Positions 1 to 5,109 are shown, counted from the first letter of the stretch. The stretch: 6,672 nucleotides of DNA from Methanomicrobium sp. (GCA_017553245.1 JAFZMT010000010.1:1-6672), one strand, 5' to 3'. Numbers and translations: made by a program. Notes: generated by a model not told the origin, from the letters alone.

Positions 1-4
1 GGTG

Positions 5-52
5 CGTAAATGAAATCGCGACGAAATGAAATCCAGACGAAATGAAATATGG
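5..52. repeat. Degenerate 16-bp tandem repeat, three copies
   Basis: Copies at 21-36 (acgaaatgaaatccag) and 37-52 (acgaaatgaaatatgg) share their first 12 bases and also the base before the last one of each unit differs only locally; a weaker copy at 5-20 (cgtaaatgaaatcgcg) shares the central aaatgaaatc core. The array lies downstream of the glyS stop codon, beyond its likely terminator, and may belong to the flank of a gene outside the window. No protein is encoded here. Function unknown; replication slippage is the simplest origin. Confidence 0.6.
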
Positions 53-59
53 GCGAACG

Positions 60-83
60 AAAAAATGTAAAATATTATTTTTT
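60..83 (-). terminator. AT-only inverted repeat with T-tracts, likely glyS terminator
   Basis: A6-T (60-66) and A-T6 (77-83) form a 7-bp inverted repeat around an AT-rich spacer. Read on the minus strand, the glyS transcript meets a T6 run at 65-60 about 85 nt after its stop codon. Archaeal RNA polymerase terminates at T-tracts without needing a GC hairpin, so this is a reasonable terminator. The symmetric T6 run on the plus strand means it could work in both directions. No transcript data are available. Confidence 0.5.
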
Positions 84-110
84 GAAATCGGATTATCACG
101 GTTTTTGATA

Positions 111-165
111 CTCACGGATTCTCTGATTCACGATTCACGGACTCGCGGACTCACAGACTCTCAAA
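111..165. repeat. Degenerate 8-bp tandem repeat overlapping the glyS stop codon
   Basis: Seven consecutive units can be read: CTCACGGA, TTCTCTGA, TTCACGA (7 bp), TTCACGGA, CTCGCGGA, CTCACAGA, CTCTCAAA. The consensus is roughly YTCNCGGA. The array covers the glyS stop codon (151-153) and its last four codons (Phe-Glu-Ser-Leu), so the extreme C-terminus of the synthetase is written in repeat units. Confidence 0.6.
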
Positions 166-1866
166 GGCGACTTTGCCGCGGATGAGCTTCCTTAAGGTCT
201 CGGCAAGGTGATCTTTGGGTATACGAATCTGTTTCATCGAATCGCGGTCGCGGAGCGTGACCGTATTGTCCTCTTTCGTGTCATAATCGACCGTAACCGC
301 AAAAGGCGTTCCAATCTCGTCCTGCCTTCTGTATCTGCGTCCTATTGCGCCCGAATCATCATACTGCGCAATCAAACCTTCGTCCTGAATCTCAGCCATA
401 AGTTCGAGTGCAATGGTGTCGAGACCGTCGCGTGACATGAGCGGCAGAACGGCGACCTGAATCGGCGCAATCTTCTTTGAGATACGGAGAACGGTTCTGG
501 TTTCGCCGTCGACGTCTTCCTCGTCGAAGGCGTGTTCGAGGACGGAATAGAGAATCCTGTCGATACCGTATGAAGGCTCGATTACATGCGGTCTTACCTC
601 TTCGCCGCGGATGACCGTCTCCTGCTCCCTTACCTTGTAGAGTTCCGGCGGTATGAGGATTTTTTCGCCGTCGAGGACAATCTCGGCGCCGTTTTCGGTG
701 GGCTTGGATGCCGCGAGAAGGTCGGCAACCGCCTTGGCTTTGCCTTTGAACTTCGGTCCGAGAGCGCCCATATCCGCGACGATCTTCATCTCGCGGACCT
801 TCTTTTCCTCGTCATACGGGATGAATGCCGTGAACGAATCGCCGCTCTGCGCCGCATGTGCCTTTAAATCGTAATCCGTCCTGTCGGCGATGCCGACGAC
901 CTCAACCCAGCCGAATCTCGCGGATAAGACCTCCGCGTCCCAGCAGTCGGTCGCATAGTGCGCACGCTCGTCGGGAAGGTGCTGTCTGAATCTGATTCTT
1001 GCGGGGTCGGCGCCGCAGGAGATGAGGAAATCGTGCGTAAGCGCGATATAGTAACCCACATATTCGTTGGCGACGATGCCGCTCTTAACAGCCTCTCTTA
1101 TCGTAATAGCGACAGGATCCTCGTCGTTTTCCTGCTGCTTTATTCCGCGGAGGGGGACTACGCGGTCGGCGTAGCGCTCGAAGTTCGGATGCTCCTTATG
1201 CAGCGGGTGGACAAAAATCTCTGCCTCCGCCTGCGTAAACTCGCGGAGACGGATCATACCCTGCCTCGGCGAGATCTCGTTGCGGTAGGACTTGCCTATC
1301 TGAACGGTGCCGAACGGCAGCTTGTCGCGGTAGAATCTGAGCAGTCTGCCGAAATCCGTGAAGATACCCTGTGCGGTCTCGGGGCGCAGGTAACCCGTTC
1401 TCTGGCTTCCGGGACCGATTGTCGTGTGGAACATGAGGTTGAAGTAGTGCGCTTCGGCGCCGTCAAATGTCTGGCCGCAGGCCGGGCACGGGAGATTCCT
1501 TAAGATTTCGGTAAGCTCCCCGAGCGTCTTGGTCTCGGCATGCTCGATATTGTGCGCCTCGCAGACATGGTCGGCACGGTGGTATTCCTTACAGTGCGGG
1601 CACTGCACCATCTTGTCGGCAAAACCTTTCACATGCCCGGATGCTATGTAGATTGCCTCTTCTCCGACGGTGGGACACTCAATCTCGAAGTAGCCTTCGC
1701 GGGCGACGTAGTAATCGCGCCAGAGGTTCTCTATCTTTCTCTTCATCATCGCGCCGAGCGGACCGTAATCAATAAGCCCCGCAACCGAGCCGTAAATCTC
1801 GGAAGAAGGCCATACAAAGCCTCTCCTCTTTGCAAGTTCCATAACTTTGTCGTAAACGTCAGCCAT
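151..1866 (-). CDS. glyS: Glycyl-tRNA synthetase (class II, archaeal alpha2 type)
   Basis: This cytoplasmic enzyme attaches glycine to tRNA-Gly with ATP. The 571-aa length is usual for the archaeal/eukaryotic dimeric type. Seen in the protein: an N-terminal 'GFVWPSSEIYG...DYGPLG' segment (16-38); cysteines in a zinc-site pattern, CPHC (89-92), Cys102 and CPAC (127-130); 'GYLRPETAQGIF' (158-169); class II motif 2 'YRNEISPRQGMIRLREF' (194-210); glycine-subfamily 'WVEVVGIADRTDYDL' (320-334); motif 3 'IEPSYGIDRILYSVLEH' (429-445); and an anticodon-binding domain from about 467 to the end. The start follows a weak AAGAGA ribosome-binding sequence, and an in-frame TAA four codons upstream (1879-1881) excludes a longer protein. 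The leader is an 11-bp tandem repeat with two tiny upstream ORFs, and the 3' end runs into an 8-bp repeat. The gene looks intact and is apparently transcribed alone. Confidence 0.97.
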   Translation of the reverse strand: MADVYDKVMELAKRRGFVWPSSEIYGSVAGLIDYGPLGAMMKRKIENLWRDYYVAREGYFEIECPTVGEEAIYIASGHVKGFADKMVQCPHCKEYHRADHVCEAHNIEHAETKTLGELTEILRNLPCPACGQTFDGAEAHYFNLMFHTTIGPGSQRTGYLRPETAQGIFTDFGRLLRFYRDKLPFGTVQIGKSYRNEISPRQGMIRLREFTQAEAEIFVHPLHKEHPNFERYADRVVPLRGIKQQENDEDPVAITIREAVKSGIVANEYVGYYIALTHDFLISCGADPARIRFRQHLPDERAHYATDCWDAEVLSARFGWVEVVGIADRTDYDLKAHAAQSGDSFTAFIPYDEEKKVREMKIVADMGALGPKFKGKAKAVADLLAASKPTENGAEIVLDGEKILIPPELYKVREQETVIRGEEVRPHVIEPSYGIDRILYSVLEHAFDEEDVDGETRTVLRISKKIAPIQVAVLPLMSRDGLDTIALELMAEIQDEGLIAQYDDSGAIGRRYRRQDEIGTPFAVTVDYDTKEDNTVTLRDRDSMKQIRIPKDHLAETLRKLIRGKVAFESL

Positions 1867-1921
1867 TTTATTGTCTCTTTATTGAATTTTCATTGAAACT
1901 TCATTGACTCTTTATTGTCGC
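1867..1921. repeat. 11-bp tandem repeat, five copies, forming the glyS leader
   Basis: Plus-strand units are tttattgtctc (1867-1877), tttattgaatt, ttcattgaaac, ttcattgactc and tttattgtcgc (1911-1921), consensus TTYATTGNNNY. The array abuts the glyS start codon, so most of it should be in the 5' leader of the mRNA. On the minus strand two copies contain ATG and create overlapping four-codon ORFs: ATG at 1904 ending in TGA at 1890, and ATG at 1893 ending in TAA at 1879. Confidence 0.75.
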
Positions 1922-1934
1922 TTCTCAGATTTTC

Positions 1935-1942
1935 TATATTAA
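1935..1942 (-). promoter_or_regulatory. Candidate TATA box of glyS
   Basis: On the minus strand the sequence reads GAATTAATATAG, with box TTAATATA. About 25 nt further on would place transcription start near 1912, giving a leader of roughly 45 nt that includes the tandem repeat and both tiny upstream ORFs. The same TTAATATA octamer is the candidate TATA box of the ACT-domain gene. Confidence 0.55.
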
Positions 1943-1975
1943 TTCGGCGGGAAGAGTAAAAAACATATTCACACG

Positions 1976-2009
1976 GCTTAATGCAACCGGAAATTGCAGC
2001 GGATTAAGC
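1976..2009. other. Bulged hairpin / inverted repeat in the glyS-AGCS spacer
   Basis: GCTTAAT (1976-1982) pairs with ATTAAGC (2003-2009), and inside it TGCAA (1982-1986) pairs with TTGCA (1994-1998). The loop is CCGGAAA and four bases (GCGG, 1999-2002) bulge on the 3' arm; one T is shared by the two stems. No T-tract follows directly on either strand, so this is not an ordinary terminator. It could be an operator upstream of glyS or part of a structured RNA. Confidence 0.5.
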
Positions 2010-2019
2010 GGGCACGGAT

Positions 2020-2053
2020 GCGGCGGAATCACACGAATGGAATGTGATGCCGC
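2020..2053. other. Second bulged hairpin in the glyS-AGCS spacer
   Basis: GCGGC (2020-2024) pairs with GCCGC (2049-2053) and ATCACA (2028-2033) with TGTGAT (2043-2048): 11 bp in two stems with a GGA bulge on the 5' arm and a 9-nt loop. It lies only 10 nt from the first hairpin, and the stretch 1974-2060 is clearly richer in GC than the spacer around it. No T-run follows it closely on the minus strand. On the plus strand the next T-rich stretch begins at 2083. Confidence 0.5.
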
Positions 2054-2064
2054 GGTAAAGGAAT

Positions 2065-2072
2065 AAAAAAAA
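2065..2072 (-). terminator. T8 tract, likely AGCS transporter terminator
   Basis: Eight A residues on the plus strand give a U8 run in the AGCS transcript about 75 nt after its stop codon. It follows a C/A-rich, probably unstructured 3' region. Such a T-tract is the typical archaeal termination signal, and it would separate this gene from glyS. Confidence 0.6.
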
Positions 2073-2079
2073 GATCGTT

Positions 2080-2129
2080 GGGTTTTTGGTTTTGGTTTGG
2101 GTTTTGCTTTTGTTTTGGATTTATTCGGG
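2080..2129 (+). repeat. GGTTTT-like tract, potential G-quadruplex
   Basis: On the plus strand G-runs at 2080-2082, 2088-2089, 2094-2095 and 2099-2101 are separated by 3-5 T residues, followed by T4 blocks and further G-runs at 2117-2118 and 2127-2129. Four G-runs within 22 nt fit a two-tier quadruplex. On the minus strand this is the C/A-rich 3' untranslated region of the AGCS transcript, just before its T8 terminator. Confidence 0.55.
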
Positions 2130-2146
2130 TTTTATTTTCCGATTGT

Positions 2147-3589
2147 TCAGTTCTCCTTGCCCCAGCAGGTTACGCCCTTGCTGTCAGCCATGCTTGAGGC
2201 TTTGAAGACCGGCTCCTCGACACCCTCGTCCTTCTGATCGAAGTAATCGTTGAGTGCATTGAATGCGTGTTTGCTGAGCAGAAGCAGAACACCCATGTTG
2301 AAGATACCCATCAGCGCCTGGAAGGTATCCGCAAGATCCCATGCAAGGCTCATCGGTATAATCGAGGAGATAAAGACCATTGCAACGATTACGACACGCA
2401 GAATCGGGAATGCGATCTTATTGTCCGTGATGAATCTGAGGTTTGTCTCACTCATCGAGTAGTAACTGATCAGACTCGAGAAGGCGAAGACGAACATGAA
2501 TATCGCAATCAGATAAGGTCCGAGCCATCCGAGGAAGGTGTAGCTGACCGCTTCCTGAACCAGCGGAGCGCCGCCCATCGAGGTCGGAATCACGTAATCG
2601 ACGTAGTTCGTCGTTGTGTTGAGGTAGATTAAGATTACAAACGCGGTTGCCGAACAGACAATGATTGTATCGATTAAGACACCCACGGACTGGATAAGTC
2701 CCTGCTTTACGGGGTGCTTGACGTCAGCCGAGGAGGCAACGTTCGGAATCGAACCGATACCGGCTTCGTTTGAGAAAACGCCGCGCTTGAGACCCCACAT
2801 CACGGCAGCACCGAGCGTACCGCCGACGAATGACTGAACGCCGAAGGCATACGCAAAGATTGTCTCGATGACAAGGGAGACCTGGGTGAAGTGCGTGAGG
2901 GTGATAAGCAGTGCCAGAACAAGCCAGATAAGAGCCATAATCGGGACGATTACGGTCGAAGCCTTTGCTACACGGGTAATTCCGCCGAAGATGATTGCCG
3001 CGGCAACACAGGTAAGAATTATCGCAAAGACAATGACATCGGTGCCGAACGCGGTTGAGAAAGCCGCGGTTGCGTTGTTTGCCTGAACGCCGATGAACAT
3101 GAAACCGTATGTGAAGATGATTAAAAGCGCGATGAACTTGGCGAATGTCGGCTTTCCGAGACCGTTGCGGATGTAGAAAGCAGGACCGCCGTGGAACTGA
3201 CCGTCTTCCTTCTTCTCTTTGTAGATCTGACCGATCGTACATTCAACGAAACTTGTTGCCGCACCGATAAATGCGAAGATCCACATCCAGAAGATTGCAC
3301 CGGGACCTCCGTAGACGATTGCCGCGGCGACACCGGCGATGTTACCGACACCGATACGTGCACCCATACTGACACAGAATGCCTGGAATGACGAAATAGT
3401 GTGCTTTCCGCTTCCTTCCTTCAAGCCCGTAAATGCTAATTTGCAGGCTTCATCCAGACGGTTGATCTGGACGAATTTTGATCGAACAGTGAAATACAGA
3501 CCTATACCTATGATGAACACAAACGCGATGTACCAGACATAGGTGTTAACAAAACTGTTAGCACTGTCTATTATCTCTAAAAAACTCAT
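2147..3589 (-). CDS. Alanine/glycine:cation symporter (AGCS family)
   Basis: This membrane protein probably imports alanine and/or glycine with Na+ (family knowledge; exact substrate not visible). The 480-aa protein has around ten or more hydrophobic segments, starting with 'YIAFVFIIGIGLYFTV' (20-35). Family motifs are clear: 'SSFQAFCVSMGARIGVGN' (66-83), the signature 'GGPGAIFWMW' (94-103), 'GGPAFYI' (134-140), 'GLKRGVFSNEAGIGSIP' (266-282) and 'HPVKQGLIQSVGVLIDT' (292-308). The N-terminus is complete for the family and needs no signal peptide. The soluble charged tail from about 450 to 480 ends in 'GVTCWGKEN'. No Shine-Dalgarno sequence precedes the ATG; a TATA box about 30 nt upstream suggests an almost leaderless mRNA. 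Upstream lie a palindrome and a 22-bp-spaced direct repeat that could bind a regulator. Confidence 0.95.
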   Translation of the reverse strand: MSFLEIIDSANSFVNTYVWYIAFVFIIGIGLYFTVRSKFVQINRLDEACKLAFTGLKEGSGKHTISSFQAFCVSMGARIGVGNIAGVAAAIVYGGPGAIFWMWIFAFIGAATSFVECTIGQIYKEKKEDGQFHGGPAFYIRNGLGKPTFAKFIALLIIFTYGFMFIGVQANNATAAFSTAFGTDVIVFAIILTCVAAAIIFGGITRVAKASTVIVPIMALIWLVLALLITLTHFTQVSLVIETIFAYAFGVQSFVGGTLGAAVMWGLKRGVFSNEAGIGSIPNVASSADVKHPVKQGLIQSVGVLIDTIIVCSATAFVILIYLNTTTNYVDYVIPTSMGGAPLVQEAVSYTFLGWLGPYLIAIFMFVFAFSSLISYYSMSETNLRFITDNKIAFPILRVVIVAMVFISSIIPMSLAWDLADTFQALMGIFNMGVLLLLSKHAFNALNDYFDQKDEGVEEPVFKASSMADSKGVTCWGKEN

Positions 3590-3616
3590 CTTTTAAAGTT
3601 ATGGATTCTTACAAAA

Positions 3617-3624
3617 TAAATATA
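3617..3624 (-). promoter_or_regulatory. Candidate TATA box of the AGCS transporter
   Basis: The minus strand reads TATATTTA at 3624-3617. With the usual spacing of about 25 nt, transcription would begin near 3595, only about 6 nt before the ATG at 3589. This agrees with the absence of a ribosome-binding site. Confidence 0.6.
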
Positions 3625-3632
3625 GTGCTTTC

Positions 3633-3685
3633 ATCATGATCTATCATTACAGACCGCAATGAAGAGTGTTGTAAAGCGCAATGAA
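3633..3685. promoter_or_regulatory. Palindrome and direct repeats upstream of the AGCS promoter
   Basis: ATCATGAT (3633-3640) is a perfect 8-bp palindrome just upstream of the AGCS TATA box. Further upstream CGCAATGAA occurs twice, at 3655-3663 and 3677-3685, with starts exactly 22 bp apart (about two DNA helix turns). This arrangement is what a dimeric regulator binding one face of DNA would use. No regulator gene is in the window. Confidence 0.4.
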
Positions 3686-3688
3686 AAA
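3684..3688 (-). terminator. Possible terminator of the SagB-type gene
   Basis: On the minus strand a GC-rich self-complementary octamer CGGCGCCG (3691-3698) is followed by T5 (3688-3684), about 70 nt after the SagB stop codon. The run is short, so the assignment is tentative and read-through into the AGCS gene is possible. A small CGGG-TATT-CCCG hairpin lies at 3710-3721. Confidence 0.35.
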
Positions 3689-3759
3689 TCCGGCGCCGCA
3701 ATTATTGTCCGGGTATTCCCGTGATTACTGCCGTAAATATTTCCGCCATACTGCCGGGA

Positions 3760-4602
3760 TTATTGCCGTTTATGACCGCATGTGGCGGCATAGACGACTG
3801 TTTCATCCTCGGGGAGATGCAGTATCGCTTTTACGGCTTCGTCCGCGAACGCATTTATCGCACAGACGCCGATTCCCGCGTCAACGCCGGCGAGGTACAG
3901 ATTCTGACAGATATGACCGGCGTCGAGGAAGATATCACGATATACGCGGGTGCCGTATTTCCAGACGGCACGGTAGGGTTTTGCCGTCCAGAAAAAGACA
4001 ACGGGGGCACGCAGGACCTGCGGCTGCATCATGCAGGCACGTCCGAGTCCGGCAACGGCGTCTGTGCCCTCCGAGATAAGCGAGAGTTCATGGGTTGTCG
4101 GATGATAGCGCCAGATGCCGTTCTTCACGGGCAGCCATGAGCAGTTCTGCACGGAGATATAAGTCTCGACGGGGTGGATTGCACCCGCGGAAGGTGCCGT
4201 TCTGAATTCATCCGAGTCTCCCGAAACTCCGCAGGAAGCCCAGAGAAGATAGGAGAGGCATTCGGCGCTTATCTCTTCGGCGCTGTATCGCCTTACGCTC
4301 CGCCGCGTTCTTAGGATTTCAAAGAGCGTCAGGTGCTCTTTTGAACCGCCGGATACTTCCGGACTCTGCGAGCCGCAGGAACTGTCCGAACCTTTCGATC
4401 CGTCCGAACTTTCCGAACCGCAGGACAGCGAATGCGAAGAATAAACGGTATCCTCAGGGGAGGGCAGTTTAAAGGTTATTTTATCGGGACCCGCGGGATC
4501 ATCGGGATTCCCGGGTTTGGGCAGACCTTTCTGCTCGTCCGTCTGAGTTTCGGGCGGGTAGTTCGACGCCGCCATGAATTCTTTGCCGATATCTCTCTGC
4601 AT
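3760..4602 (-). CDS. SagB-type dehydrogenase / nitroreductase-family flavoprotein
   Basis: Probably a cytoplasmic FMN-dependent oxidoreductase of the SagB/nitroreductase fold; its substrate cannot be read from the sequence. The 280-aa protein starts with the segment 'IGKEFMAASNYPPETQ' (5-20) and 'QKGLPKP' (24-30), then 'KLPSPED' (45-51), a Ser/Gly-rich stretch (55-88), and the catalytic domain: 'RRSVRRY' (100-106, FMN phosphate region), 'RTAPSAGAIHPVETYI' (134-149), and 'YRDIFLDAGHICQNLYLAG' (221-239) to the C-terminus. The conserved N-terminal segment supports the ATG at 4602 over Met10. AGGA lies 4 nt before the ATG, and a TATA box about 25 nt upstream suggests a very short leader. Classical SagB enzymes oxidise azolines in peptide toxins, but no precursor peptide, YcaO or SagC/SagD gene is nearby, so a stand-alone reductase is more likely. 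The Ser/Gly insert appears specific to this copy. Confidence 0.9.
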   Translation of the reverse strand: MQRDIGKEFMAASNYPPETQTDEQKGLPKPGNPDDPAGPDKITFKLPSPEDTVYSSHSLSCGSESSDGSKGSDSSCGSQSPEVSGGSKEHLTLFEILRTRRSVRRYSAEEISAECLSYLLWASCGVSGDSDEFRTAPSAGAIHPVETYISVQNCSWLPVKNGIWRYHPTTHELSLISEGTDAVAGLGRACMMQPQVLRAPVVFFWTAKPYRAVWKYGTRVYRDIFLDAGHICQNLYLAGVDAGIGVCAINAFADEAVKAILHLPEDETVVYAATCGHKRQ

Positions 4603-4625
4603 AATATCCTAAAATTACGCACAGG

Positions 4626-4633
4626 AATAAATA
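4626..4633 (-). promoter_or_regulatory. Candidate TATA box of the SagB-type gene
   Basis: The minus strand reads TTATGTATTTATT over 4638-4626, with TATTTATT as the likely box. The usual spacing puts transcription start near 4605, two or three nucleotides before the ATG, so the mRNA would be nearly leaderless. An alternative box, TTATGTAT, begins 5 nt further upstream. Confidence 0.45.
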
Positions 4634-4692
4634 CATAAGCATTCTCCCAATGCACGGGACGCATCGGAAGGGATTCAGTTATCATCATATAA

Positions 4693-4706
4693 CGCAAATT
4701 AATATA
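4693..4706 (+). promoter_or_regulatory. BRE/TATA promoter of the ACT-UPF0210 pair
   Basis: CGCAAA (4693-4698), a good BRE, runs directly into TTAATATA (4699-4706). Transcription would start near 4728, giving a leader of about 50 nt that carries a duplicated ribosome-binding sequence. The promoter is divergent from that of the SagB-type gene in a 177-bp spacer. Confidence 0.65.
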
Positions 4707-4753
4707 GCGGATTGGCACAACGCCGATACATTACGGAAAAAGGACAACCTTAT

Positions 4754-4780
4754 CTGGAAGAGAAACACTGGAGAGAAACA
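4754..4780 (+). promoter_or_regulatory. Duplicated ribosome-binding region of the ACT gene
   Basis: CTGGAAGAGAAACA (4754-4767) is followed at once by CTGGAGAGAAACA (4768-4780), a tandem copy with one base missing that ends in the A of the start codon. The second copy gives a clear Shine-Dalgarno GGAG (4770-4773) 6 nt before ATG and fixes the start at 4780. The first copy supplies an extra GGAAGAG, either a standby site or a recent duplication. Confidence 0.65.
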
Positions 4781-5052
4781 TGAGTAAAACGATTATAACC
4801 GTAGTTGGAAAAGATACCGTGGGAATCATCGCAAAAGTCTGTACATATCTTGCCGAGAACAATATCAATATCGAAGACATATCGCAGACAATCATCCAGG
4901 GATACTTCAACATGATGATGATAGTGGATACGAGCAGTTCAAAGGCGCAATTTTCGGAAATGGTCACCGAACTTGAGAAGATAGGCGAAGGTCTCGGCGT
5001 CAAGATAAAATGCCAGCACGAAGAGATCTTCACGAAGATGCACCGTATCTGA
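4780..5052 (+). CDS. Single ACT-domain protein (UPF0237 family)
   Basis: The 90-aa cytoplasmic protein is essentially one ACT domain, the usual length for UPF0237. ACT domains generally bind small ligands such as amino acids and often sit at dimer interfaces. Seen: strand 'TIITVVGKD' (4-12), the ligand-loop type motif 'GKDTVGIIAKV' (10-20), helix and 'LAENNINIEDISQTI' (24-38), and a hydrophobic strand 'YFNMMMIVD' (42-50), fitting the beta-alpha-beta-beta-alpha-beta order. Related ACT proteins include GcvR, which senses glycine in bacteria, but this ligand is unknown. It has a strong ribosome-binding site and lies 57 bp before the UPF0210 gene with no T-run between, so the two are probably co-transcribed. 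The pair is common in bacteria and archaea, which suggests the ACT protein regulates or assists its partner (inference). Confidence 0.93.
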   Translation: MSKTIITVVGKDTVGIIAKVCTYLAENNINIEDISQTIIQGYFNMMMIVDTSSSKAQFSEMVTELEKIGEGLGVKIKCQHEEIFTKMHRI

Positions 5053-5081
5053 GGCGGTCAGCGGGCAATCGCAGTTTGACG

Positions 5082-5087
5082 TATAAT
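5082..5087 (+). promoter_or_regulatory. Candidate internal promoter for the UPF0210 gene
   Basis: TATAAT lies about 25 nt before the UPF0210 ATG, the distance expected for a leaderless transcript starting at or next to that ATG. The gene has no Shine-Dalgarno sequence, which agrees. Just downstream, 5090-5102 (CGCTTAATTTACG) nearly matches a sequence next to the TATA box at the window end. The gene may therefore be transcribed both with ACT and on its own. Confidence 0.4.
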
Positions 5088-5109
5088 CACGCTTAATTTA
5101 CGCAGAAAC

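Noticed and set aside
958..1503. 181-codon open frame on the plus strand inside glyS
   Set aside because: It is antisense to the well-conserved synthetase, has no promoter or ribosome-binding site and its translation resembles no family; long antisense frames are common opposite GC-biased codons.
2044..2050. GTGATGC as box C of a C/D guide RNA
   Set aside because: One base differs from the RTGATGA consensus and no CTGA box D lies at a suitable distance.
1944..2072. Minus-strand frame of about 40 codons through the spacer
   Set aside because: It lacks a convincing ATG with ribosome-binding site, starts in the T8 run, and its sequence is better explained by the two hairpins.
2020..2072. Hairpin 2020-2053 as a rho-independent terminator
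   Set aside because: On the minus strand the T8 run comes before the hairpin rather than after it, and no T-run follows closely on the plus strand.
3681..4140. Two plus-strand open frames of 132 and 139 codons opposite the SagB-type gene
   Set aside because: They overlap each other and the conserved catalytic domain on the other strand, with Arg-rich translations and no start signals.
4646..4672. CCC...ATGC-acgggac-GCAT...GGG inverted repeat in the divergent promoter region
   Set aside because: Only the 4-bp ATGC/GCAT arms share a centre; the CCC/GGG pair is offset, so this is close to chance.
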